In this document: in pieces, positions 1-5,958 of the stretch
Layout: each line of letters starts with the position of its first letter
How positions within the stretch are numbered: the stretch's first letter is position 1
Position numbers and translations under genes: made by a program
The notes under the pieces: generated by a model
Database searches by the model: none
Seen by the model: the letters and a program-made list of their open reading frames with translations, nothing else
Told to the model about the DNA's origin: nothing
Source: Elusimicrobia bacterium RIFCSPLOWO2_01_FULL_59_12
GTDB taxonomy: Bacteria; Elusimicrobiota; Elusimicrobia; 2-01-FULL-59-12
Length of the DNA stretch: 18,211 nt
NCBI GenBank assembly: GCA_001800075.1
Contig: MGUR01000053.1
Span: 33,546 to 51,756 of the forward strand
Reading direction: 5' to 3'

Positions 1-168
1 CCCACGTTTGGCGGCGGCATGTGGTCGGCGGTTTTTCTGGCGTACGGTCTGCGGCTTCGCAAAACCTGGAGTTACCTGCTGCTGGCCTCGGGAAGCCTGC
101 TCAGCTACATCTGCCTGTACTGGATACTCAGTTCCGTTATTCAAACCGTGCGTTATTTCGCCAGCTGA
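1..168 (+). CDS. C-terminal end of an unidentified membrane protein (5' partial)
   Basis: An open frame enters from the left edge and ends at TGA 166-168, leaving 55 codons. The residues are strongly hydrophobic and aromatic, with stretches such as WSAVFLAYGL and YLLLASGSLLSYICLYWIL. These look like the last two membrane helices of an inner-membrane protein. Its stop overlaps the rlmN start by one base (TGATG), so it probably belongs to the same operon and rlmN is translationally coupled to it. Too little is present to name a family, and the start lies outside the window. Confidence 0.6.
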   Translation, partial: PTFGGGMWSAVFLAYGLRLRKTWSYLLLASGSLLSYICLYWILSSVIQTVRYFAS

Positions 169-1256
169 TGAAAAATACCCGTAAAACATTTTTAGACGTC
201 CCCGTGGATGACTTCCTGGAGTTTACGCGCGATCAGGACGTCCCTGTCTTTCATGCGAAGCAGGTGTACGATTGGTATTTTAAGAAGGGGGCCGATGACT
301 TTGCGGCGATGACCAATATTCCTCTGGCCTTCCGCGAAAAACTGGCCTCCCGATATTCACTGCATCCCCTTCACCTGAGCCGCAAAGACGTCTCCGCCCT
401 GGATGGAACGATCCGCTACCATTTCCATGGACATGACGGGAAGGACATATCGGCGGTGTATCTGCCCGACGGGGACCGGCTCTCGCTTTGCCTCTCCACG
501 CAAGTGGGATGCGCGTACCGCTGCGGTTTCTGCGCGTCCGGCCTGGTCCCGTTTCAGCGGCAGTTGAGCGCGGCTGAGATGCTTGACCAGATCCTGCTCA
601 TTCAGAAGGATCAAGCGCGCCCGGTCACCAATCTGCTGTTCATGGGGATGGGAGAACCGCTGGCCAACTATACGCAAGTGCTTCAGTCGATCCGCTGGAT
701 CACCTCGGCGCAGGGGTTGGGCATGAGCCCCTCCCGCGTGACGCTGTCCACGTCGGGATTGGTCCCCCAGATTCGGAAATTGGCGGACGACGGCGTCCGG
801 GTGAAACTCGCGATCTCGCTGCACGCCGTGCGCGATGAGGTACGCTTGAAAATCATGCCTGTGTCCGGGCGCTTCGGGGTGCGCGAGCTGATCAAGTCCG
901 CGAAGTACTATTTTCAAAAAACCAAGTCGCCGGTCACCTTCGAGTACATTCTGCTCAAAGGGGTGAACGATCATCTGGCGGATGCCATCCGGTTGGCCTA
1001 CCTTGTCAAAGGATTTATCAATCACGTGAATCTCATTCCCTATAACCCCGTCGGGAGCATGCCCTACGAGCGCCCCTCGCCTGAATCCGTGGCGCGCTTT
1101 CAATCCTGGCTGCGCCAACGCGGCGTGCCGGTGTTCGTGCGCAAGCCCAAAGGGCTGGATATCGAATCTGCCTGCGGGCAATTAGGACCTGAGGCGATGA
1201 GTAATACGCCTCAGGTCCCATCGAAGAGGAAATGGCGAATGGGAGCGGCCGCATGA
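168..1256 (+). CDS. rlmN: RlmN, dual-specificity 23S rRNA A2503 / tRNA A37 C2-methyltransferase (radical SAM)
   Basis: This 362-residue protein has the normal RlmN length. The radical-SAM cluster motif CxxxCxxC is at C115, C119 and C122 (GCAYRCGFC), followed by the GMGEPL motif near 160-165. The methyl-carrying cysteine is in the C-terminal SACGQL motif (C336). By family knowledge it methylates C2 of A2503 in 23S rRNA, and of A37 in some tRNAs, using two SAM molecules. I chose ATG 168 because RlmN homology begins there (MKNTRKTFLDV). The frame is open further back to 21, but those codons read the preceding membrane-protein gene out of frame. There is no clear Shine-Dalgarno site, which fits coupling to the upstream stop. 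The end overlaps the next gene by an ATGA-type junction. Confidence 0.96.
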   Translation: MKNTRKTFLDVPVDDFLEFTRDQDVPVFHAKQVYDWYFKKGADDFAAMTNIPLAFREKLASRYSLHPLHLSRKDVSALDGTIRYHFHGHDGKDISAVYLPDGDRLSLCLSTQVGCAYRCGFCASGLVPFQRQLSAAEMLDQILLIQKDQARPVTNLLFMGMGEPLANYTQVLQSIRWITSAQGLGMSPSRVTLSTSGLVPQIRKLADDGVRVKLAISLHAVRDEVRLKIMPVSGRFGVRELIKSAKYYFQKTKSPVTFEYILLKGVNDHLADAIRLAYLVKGFINHVNLIPYNPVGSMPYERPSPESVARFQSWLRQRGVPVFVRKPKGLDIESACGQLGPEAMSNTPQVPSKRKWRMGAAA

Positions 1257-2239
1257 TGCCTACGTATACACGTCCTGATCTGGGATCGCTCGCGACGCCG
1301 CCGCCCCCGAAACCCGCGCGCTGGCTTCCCGTGCTGCTTCCGGTCCTTGTTCTGTTGCTGGCGTACGTATCGTTCCGGTGGGCCGTCGGGGCCGTCATTC
1401 ACAGCCGCACGGTGGTCAGGGTCCCGGATTTAAACGGTAAATCGGTCTCGGACGCGCTGAATCTTTTGTCGCCAGCGCGGCTGGGACTTCTCAAAGAGGG
1501 CGAACAGTTCGATAAGCGTTTTCCCGCGGGAACCATTCTTCGCCAGAACCCGTCCGCCGGGATGAGGGTGCGCGAGGGCCATGTGATTAAAATCGCGCTC
1601 AGCCAGGGCGGAGAAACGCTCTTTGTGCCCGATCTGACCGGCCAGCCGTTCCGCAACGCCCAGACGGCGCTGCAGAACGCGGGCCTCGGCGTCGGTGAGA
1701 TGGACGCCCGCCCGTCCTTGCGGTTTGAGAAGGACCAGGTCATGTCAACGGATCCTCCGGGCGGCGCGGTGGTGGGCAAGAATGCGCTGGTCAGCATCAT
1801 CCTGTCGGAAGGGCCGCCGGGATCGGATGTCCTGCTGGCCCCTGATTTTGCCGGGAAAACGGTTGCCGAAGCGAAGAGTTGGGGAATACGGAACCAGATT
1901 CCCATCGCGGTACGCGAAGAGGCGGACATCACCAAGCGGGTGGGGGAAATTTTGATGCAGGCCCCGGTCGTCGATTCCCCGCTGCGGCTCGGCGACGCCT
2001 TGACGGTCGTGGCCAACACCGCTGTGGCGTCCGGACCGCGCGTGCGCTATGAGGTCCCGCAGGGAGCCAGCGACCGGGACGTTCGGATCTTGGTGGTGGA
2101 TGAAACGGGCGAGAGGGAAGTGTATCGCAAGGCGCAGGCGCCTGGCAGCCGCATCGATGTTCCCGTAAGCGTGAAGGGGCGGGCGAGGGCGCGCATCCTT
2201 GTGAACGGCATTCAGGTCGAGGAGCAAGATCTTCAGTGA
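1253..2239 (+). CDS. Membrane-anchored PASTA-domain protein without a kinase domain
   Basis: The protein has 328 residues from ATG 1253. A short Pro-rich cytoplasmic tail is followed by one membrane helix (about 24-48). Three PASTA repeats follow (about 53-118, 121-187 and 192-257), each opening with a V/A-PD-hydrophobic-G motif (VPDLNG, VPDLTG, APDFAG). A C-terminal beta-rich segment (about 262-328) is not recognised. PASTA domains bind peptidoglycan fragments or muropeptides and normally form the outer part of PrkC/PknB kinases or of penicillin-binding proteins. No kinase or transpeptidase domain is present here. The position between rlmN and rpe is where many Firmicutes carry prpC-prkC-rsgA. 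Start choice: GGGAG at 1241-1245 lies 7 nt before ATG 1253, whereas ATG 1232 has its AGGA only 1 nt away. The gene overlaps rlmN by 4 nt and rpe by 4 nt. Confidence 0.85.
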   Translation: MMPTYTRPDLGSLATPPPPKPARWLPVLLPVLVLLLAYVSFRWAVGAVIHSRTVVRVPDLNGKSVSDALNLLSPARLGLLKEGEQFDKRFPAGTILRQNPSAGMRVREGHVIKIALSQGGETLFVPDLTGQPFRNAQTALQNAGLGVGEMDARPSLRFEKDQVMSTDPPGGAVVGKNALVSIILSEGPPGSDVLLAPDFAGKTVAEAKSWGIRNQIPIAVREEADITKRVGEILMQAPVVDSPLRLGDALTVVANTAVASGPRVRYEVPQGASDRDVRILVVDETGEREVYRKAQAPGSRIDVPVSVKGRARARILVNGIQVEEQDLQ

Positions 2240-2943
2240 CCCGTCACCGCCCGCACATTGTCCCATCGGTCCTTTCGGCTGACTTCGGGAATCTGGTCCA
2301 TGACGTGCGCACCGTCCAGCGCGCCGGCGCCAAATCCGTTCAAATTGACGTGATGGACGGCCATTTTGTCCCGAATATCACCGTGGGGCCCATCGTGGTC
2401 GCCGCCCTTCGCAAGCAAACCTCCATTTTTCTCGATGTCCACTTGATGATCGAAAAGCCCTGGAAATACCTGGACGCATTCGCCAAGGCCGGCGCGGATC
2501 TCCTCACCGTACACTGGGAAGCCTGCCCCCGGCCGCGCCAGGTCGTCCGGCATATCAAGAATTTGGGCCTGAAGGCCGGAGTGGCGATCCGCCCGAAGAC
2601 GTCCGAACGGGTGCTCTTTTCGCTCCTGCCGGAGATCGACTTGGCCTTGGTGATGACCGTGGAGCCTGGATTTGGCGGCCAGGCCTTTATGCCCAGGATG
2701 CTCAGCAAAGTGCAGGCGCTCAAGCGCCGCATCCGCCTCCAGGGGCACCCCTGCGAGATTCAGGTGGACGGCGGGATCAATTTGAAGACGGCGCCGCTTG
2801 CCGCGGAAGCGGGAGCCACCTCCCTGGTCGCCGGCAGCGCGGTGTACGGAGCGCCGGACGCGGCGGAAGCCTTCAAGAAACTGCAGCGATCGGTTGACTT
2901 ACCCGTCGACGCACAGGTAGAATACCCCCTTAAATTGAGGTGA
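2236..2943 (+). CDS. rpe: Ribulose-phosphate 3-epimerase
   Basis: This 235-residue TIM-barrel enzyme interconverts ribulose 5-phosphate and xylulose 5-phosphate in the pentose phosphate pathway. Family motifs are in order: PSVLSADFGNL at the N-terminus, IDVMDGHFVPNITVGP (catalytic/metal D38), LDVHLMIEKP (H69), VEPGFGGQAF and VDGGIN (D178), with the phosphate-binding end VAGSAVYG. The position two residues before D38, where E. coli and plant enzymes have a metal-ligand His, is Q36. The start is GTG 2236, overlapping the PASTA stop by 4 nt, with GAGGAG at 2219-2224. The last 20 residues after the barrel are a small, unremarkable extension. It is probably the last gene before a strong terminator. 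Confidence 0.96.
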   Translation: MTRHRPHIVPSVLSADFGNLVHDVRTVQRAGAKSVQIDVMDGHFVPNITVGPIVVAALRKQTSIFLDVHLMIEKPWKYLDAFAKAGADLLTVHWEACPRPRQVVRHIKNLGLKAGVAIRPKTSERVLFSLLPEIDLALVMTVEPGFGGQAFMPRMLSKVQALKRRIRLQGHPCEIQVDGGINLKTAPLAAEAGATSLVAGSAVYGAPDAAEAFKKLQRSVDLPVDAQVEYPLKLR

Positions 2944-2944
2944 A

Positions 2945-2980
2945 TCGGTCGGTCGCCGCGGCGACCGACCGAGCTTTTTT
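2945..2980 (+). terminator. Intrinsic terminator after rpe
   Basis: A perfect 28-nt palindrome at 2945-2972 (built on CGGTCGGTCGCC and its complement) is followed two bases later by six T residues (2975-2980). It begins one base after the rpe stop. It would end the rlmN-PASTA-rpe transcript, or act as an attenuator in front of rpsP. Confidence 0.85.
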
Positions 2981-2987
2981 CTGAAAA

Positions 2988-3012
2988 GCCCGCCACGGAG
3001 TCGATGGCGGGT
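2988..3012 (+). promoter_or_regulatory. Hairpin in the rpsP leader
   Basis: CCCGCCA at 2989-2995 pairs perfectly with TGGCGGG at 3005-3011 across a 9-nt loop, with a possible extra G-U pair outside. It sits between the terminator and the rpsP ribosome-binding site and could form in the leader RNA. No T run follows, so it is not a terminator. A role in ribosomal-protein control is only a guess. Confidence 0.4.
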
Positions 3013-3040
3013 CCGACGAGAAGCAGTGGAGGAGAGCAGC

Positions 3041-3292
3041 ATGGTTCGAATACGGTTTCAGCGGGAAGGCAAGCCGGGACAAGCTTACTACCGGTTGGTC
3101 GCGGTGGACCGGCGCGCGAAGCGCGACGGCCGCCCCATCGAGGTTATCGGCTATTACAATCCCCGCTTGGAGAAGGAAAAATTGAAGCTGGATGAGGCCC
3201 GCCTGACCTATTGGCGTTCCCAAGGGGCCCTTCCCAGCGATACGGTTAAGAATTTACTGGTGGAATCCGGCATCTGGAAACCTACAAAGTAA
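3041..3292 (+). CDS. rpsP: Small ribosomal subunit protein bS16
   Basis: This 83-residue protein has typical S16 length and sequence: MVRIRFQREGKPGQAYYRLV at the start, then VIGYYNP and the helical C-terminal part around ARLTYWRSQGA and ESGIW. It is a structural protein of the 30S 5' domain. ATG 3041 is the start because GGAGGAG (3028-3034) lies 6 nt upstream. The in-frame GTG at 3026 would start before that site. It opens the rpsP-rimM-trmD-rplS block. The khpA gene that often follows rpsP is absent. Confidence 0.97.
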   Translation: MVRIRFQREGKPGQAYYRLVAVDRRAKRDGRPIEVIGYYNPRLEKEKLKLDEARLTYWRSQGALPSDTVKNLLVESGIWKPTK

Positions 3293-3312
3293 AGGATCTG
3301 GCCGGCTGCCAG

Positions 3313-3525
3313 GTGGTCACCGATCGGGGGGAATGTTTGGGGATCCTGGTCGATGTGATGCCGTCCGGCGGAAACGATATTTTCGTGGTTCAGCAGGGGT
3401 TGCGGGAAATGCTGATTCCCGCTCTGAAGAGCGTCGTGACGCGCATCGACATTCCGCAGAAACGGGTCGAGGTCGTTCTGCCGCAGGGACTTCGAGAGAT
3501 TTATGAAAACACGCAGCGTGAATAG
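3313..3525 (+). CDS. rimM: Truncated RimM: PRC-barrel domain only
   Basis: The 70 residues from GTG 3313 match the C-terminal PRC-barrel half of the 30S maturation factor RimM: VTDRGECLGILVDVMPSGG, NDIFVVQQG, LIPALKSVV, then a hydrophobic strand. The N-terminal RimM beta-barrel (about 90 residues) is missing altogether, since rpsP ends 20 nt upstream. The PRC-barrel homology actually extends before GTG 3313: the same frame is open from 3250 and reads YKVKDLAGCQ immediately upstream, which is the usual first strand. The real start may be the non-canonical CTG 3274 (GGTGGA at 3259-3264 lies 9 nt before it), inside the rpsP end. The frame overlaps trmD by 23 nt. The protein could be a reduced RimM binding S19, a decaying gene, or an assembly artefact. 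The family call is good; start and function are uncertain. Confidence 0.72.
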   Translation: MVTDRGECLGILVDVMPSGGNDIFVVQQGLREMLIPALKSVVTRIDIPQKRVEVVLPQGLREIYENTQRE

Positions 3526-4222
3526 GCTGGACATCATCACGATTTTCCCCGGGATGTTCGAGGGACCCCTGACGCAGAGCCTGCTTGGAAAAGCTCGCCA
3601 GAGAGGTCTGATCGATCTGCGCCTCCATAACTTGAGAGATTTTTCGGCCGATGCAAAGCACCGCGCGGTGGACGACCGGCCGTTCGGCGGCGGGGCCGGG
3701 ATGGTCATCCAGCCGGAGCCTGTCTATCGCGCCTTGAAGCACATCCGAGGCAGCCGGGTCGCCGGGGCGACCCGGCAGGTAGGAGACAAGCCGTATGTCG
3801 TGCACCTCTCTCCTCAGGGGCGCGCGCTGACCCAGGCGGACGCCCAGACGTTGTCGGAACGGCCGTGGCTGGTTTTCATTTGCGGGCATTACGAAGGCAT
3901 GGATGAGCGCGTGATGAAGTGGGTGGACGCCGAGGTGTCGATCGGAGATTATGTGCTGACGGGCGGGGAACTGCCGGCGATGGTCCTGGCGGACGTTGTC
4001 CTGCGCCTGGTGCCCGGCGTCGTCAAGGACGTTGAATCCATCCGCAACGACTCTTTCCAGACGAATCGGCTGGACCATCCGCACTATACGCGGCCGGCCC
4101 TGTGGCGCGGCAAACGCGTTCCCGCGGTGCTTTTATCCGGAGATCATGAGCGGGTGCGCGCCTGGCGTTCGCAGCAGGCCGAATGTGTGACGCTCAAGAA
4201 AAGGCCCGACCTGGTCATATGA
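3503..4222 (+). CDS. trmD: tRNA (guanine-37-N1)-methyltransferase TrmD
   Basis: This 239-residue SPOUT-fold methyltransferase makes m1G37 in tRNAs that read CNN codons, preventing +1 frameshifting. Motifs visible: FPGMFEG near the N-terminus, DDRPFGGGAGMV (57-68), ICGHYEGMDERV (126-137) and the trefoil-knot SAM site IGDYVLTGGELPAM (147-160), with the likely catalytic Asp at D164. ATG 3503 is inside the rimM fragment end. An in-frame GTG at 3518 (giving MNRLDIITIFPGMF) is an alternative start. Upstream Shine-Dalgarno pairing is weak (GAGAG 3494-3498), so coupling is likely. The stop overlaps the rplS start (ATGA). Confidence 0.97.
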   Translation: MKTRSVNRLDIITIFPGMFEGPLTQSLLGKARQRGLIDLRLHNLRDFSADAKHRAVDDRPFGGGAGMVIQPEPVYRALKHIRGSRVAGATRQVGDKPYVVHLSPQGRALTQADAQTLSERPWLVFICGHYEGMDERVMKWVDAEVSIGDYVLTGGELPAMVLADVVLRLVPGVVKDVESIRNDSFQTNRLDHPHYTRPALWRGKRVPAVLLSGDHERVRAWRSQQAECVTLKKRPDLVI

Positions 4223-4644
4223 AAATATCCATTGATGACATCGAGCGGGCGCATTATCGAAAATCCGTCCCGAGTTTTCGGGTGGGCGACCAGGTGCGCC
4301 TCACGCTTAAAATTATCGAAGGGGAGTCCGAGCGCCTGCAGGCGTTTGAAGGCACCGTGATTCGGTCGCGGGGCCACGGCTTGTCCCGGACCTTCACCGT
4401 TCGGAAAATTTCCTACGGCATCGGCGTGGAGCGGACCCTGCTGCTGCATTCCCCGCGAATCGAGAAAATTGAAGTGATGCGGTCCGGCCACGTCCGGCGG
4501 AGCCGGCTTTACTTCCTGCGAAACCGCAGCGGCAAAGCGGCGCGCCTGGATGAGAAGCTGGACCACCGCGACGCCGGCGCCGAAGGCCCGGCCGCTCCGG
4601 TCGCCAAGGAACCCCCGTTGAGCGCCGCTCCCGCGCGCACCTGA
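4219..4644 (+). CDS. rplS: Large ribosomal subunit protein bL19 with C-terminal tail
   Basis: Residues 1-115 are a standard L19, including FRVGDQVRLTLKIIEG, the FEGTVI strand, the TFTVRKISYGIGVERT motif and RSRLYFLR. L19 sits at the 30S-50S interface. The last 26 residues or so (from about 116) form an Ala/Pro/Glu-rich tail absent from ordinary 115-120-residue L19 proteins. Such tails are probably disordered. ATG 4219 overlaps the trmD stop by 4 nt; the frame is open upstream, but those codons are trmD read out of frame. Confidence 0.97.
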   Translation: MKISIDDIERAHYRKSVPSFRVGDQVRLTLKIIEGESERLQAFEGTVIRSRGHGLSRTFTVRKISYGIGVERTLLLHSPRIEKIEVMRSGHVRRSRLYFLRNRSGKAARLDEKLDHRDAGAEGPAAPVAKEPPLSAAPART

Positions 4645-4664
4645 CGTGCAACCACTCCCCTGAC

Positions 4665-5294
4665 ATGAAACGAAGAGCGCGACGAAAGCGTTCTTCCTCC
4701 CTTTTCAAATTTGATCGTCCCTATATTCAGCGCTTCGCGTTTGTCGCGGGTGTTGATGAAGCCGGACGCGGCCCGCTGGCGGGTCCTGGGGTGGCCGCGG
4801 CCGTTATTCTGCTTCCCTGCCGTATTCCCTTCCTGGCCGACAGCAAGCTTCTCAGCCCCGCGCAGCGTTTTGGAGCCTATCGCGCGATCCAGCGAAACGC
4901 GGTGGCCATCGGCGTCGGCGTTGTCCCGCACGACGACATTGACCGCATCAACATCCTGCAGGCCACCTACCTGGCGATGCGCCTGGCTCTGGCGCGCCTG
5001 ATCGTCCCTCCTGAACATATTCTTGTGGATGGGTACCCGATGCCTGCCAGCCCTTACCCTCAGACCGGCGTGATCGACGGCGATGCCAAGAGCGCCTGCA
5101 TCGCGGCCGCCTCGATCGTGGCCAAAGTGACGCGCGACTGCATGATGATGGCGGTCGACCGGGATTACCCCGCCTACGGGTTCAAAAAACACAAGGGGTA
5201 CGGGACGCCGGACCATCTCGAAGCCCTTCGCCGTAACGGGCCGTGCGCCATCCATCGCCGCAGCTTTCACCCCGTGGTGTCCGTTTTATGCTAG
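4665..5294 (+). CDS. rnhB: Ribonuclease HII
   Basis: This 209-residue RNase HII cleaves RNA in RNA-DNA hybrids and single ribonucleotides embedded in DNA. The N-terminal motif VAGVDEAGRGPLAG gives catalytic D31 and E32. VDG supplies D122, and GDAKSACIAAASIVAKVTRD ends with D158, completing the metal-binding DEDD set. KKHKGYGTPDH near 174-184 is the family substrate-binding region. A basic N-terminal extension (about 20 residues, starting MKRRARRKR) precedes the domain. ATG 4665 is the first start after rplS and has no clear ribosome-binding site. The gene overlaps yraN by 7 nt. Confidence 0.95.
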   Translation: MKRRARRKRSSSLFKFDRPYIQRFAFVAGVDEAGRGPLAGPGVAAAVILLPCRIPFLADSKLLSPAQRFGAYRAIQRNAVAIGVGVVPHDDIDRINILQATYLAMRLALARLIVPPEHILVDGYPMPASPYPQTGVIDGDAKSACIAAASIVAKVTRDCMMMAVDRDYPAYGFKKHKGYGTPDHLEALRRNGPCAIHRRSFHPVVSVLC

Positions 5295-5665
5295 GTCTGA
5301 AGCGCAGCGCGCTCGAGCGGGGCGCCGAAGGAGAAGATGCCGCGGCGCGGTATCTCGAACAAAAGGGGCTCAAGGTGGTTCAGCGTCATTATCAAACCCG
5401 CTGGGGCGAGATCGATTTGGTCTGCCGGGACCGGGACACCTGGGTCTTTGTGGAAGTCAAAACCCGCACGCGAACGTCCGCTCCATCGGCGGCGGAGGCG
5501 CTGACCCCCGCCAAGCAGAAGAAAATCATTGGGGCGGCGTTGAGCTACATGAAGAAGCACCGTCTTAAAGATGAAGCGATGCGCTTCGATCTCGTCACTC
5601 TTGAAGGCGGCTTTCTCGAATGGTTCGCGGGCGCCTTTGAAGCGTCAGGTCCCTACACCTATTGA
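5288..5665 (+). CDS. yraN: YraN / UPF0102 family nuclease-fold protein
   Basis: This 125-residue protein matches UPF0102 throughout: GAEGEDAAARYLEQKGLKVV, RWGEIDLV and WVFVEVKTR. The Glu, Asp and Glu-x-Lys residues (E16, D43, E56, K58) form the endonuclease-like active site seen in Holliday-junction resolvase folds. The biological role is not settled; it almost always sits beside rnhB or comM. ATG 5288 overlaps the rnhB stop. It closes the translation gene block. Confidence 0.92.
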   Translation: MLGLKRSALERGAEGEDAAARYLEQKGLKVVQRHYQTRWGEIDLVCRDRDTWVFVEVKTRTRTSAPSAAEALTPAKQKKIIGAALSYMKKHRLKDEAMRFDLVTLEGGFLEWFAGAFEASGPYTY

Positions 5666-5682
5666 CCCCACCGCGTGTCTAA

Positions 5683-5754
5683 GGGGGACGTAATGAACTT
5701 AGCGAACTTATTGCCCGATCGTCCTAAAAGTTCGGCAAGTTCATTACGTCCCCC
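5683..5754. repeat. 72-bp palindromic element (MITE/REP-like)
   Basis: Perfect 18-bp terminal inverted repeats at 5683-5700 and 5737-5754 begin GGGGGACGTAATGAACTT. Inside them a second imperfect inverted pair (GCGAACTT at 5702-5709, AAGTTCGGC at 5728-5736) repeats the GAACTT core, so the whole unit can fold into a long stem around an 18-nt loop. It has no coding capacity. The form fits a non-autonomous palindromic element mobilised by a REP-type (Y1) transposase elsewhere, but no transposase is in the window. Confidence 0.75.
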
Positions 5755-5847
5755 AGGGAACGCTCAGTATCCCCATCGCCTTCGCTTCCAGAAGGCCCTG
5801 CTCCAGCTTCAGCGCCTGCACGTTTCATAAATTATTTTCGATTGGTC

Positions 5848-5887
5848 GAAATCAAAACAGCACGCTCCGCCGGGCTGTTTTGATTTC
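5848..5887. repeat. Strong hairpin, 14-bp perfect stem
   Basis: GAAATCAAAACAGC at 5848-5861 pairs perfectly with 5874-5887 across a 12-nt GC-rich loop. On the plus strand it is not followed by a T run, although GGTTTTTC comes 15 nt later. It could be a factor-dependent terminator for the preceding operon, a leader structure of comM, or another small repeat. Confidence 0.55.
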
Positions 5888-5958
5888 CGGCCTCGTTCCC
5901 CGGTTTTTCAGGATGAATATCCCGCCTCCGATCCGGGTCTAACTGGAAAGGAGGGCCT

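Larger units (their letters stand above)
5666..5958. other. Noncoding spacer between yraN and comM
   Basis: This 293-nt stretch has no convincing gene. It contains the palindromic element at 5683-5754 and the hairpin at 5848-5887, described separately. Between them, about 5760-5825 read on the minus strand gives a short protein-like phrase (QALKLEQGLLEAKAMGIL) with no start or continuation; it may be a gene remnant. A strong ribosome-binding site for comM (AAAGGAGGG, 5947-5955) closes the spacer. Confidence 0.6.

Noticed and set aside
357..1181. A 274-codon minus-strand open frame opposite rlmN
   Set aside because: It mirrors a complete radical-SAM enzyme and has the base composition of an antisense frame.
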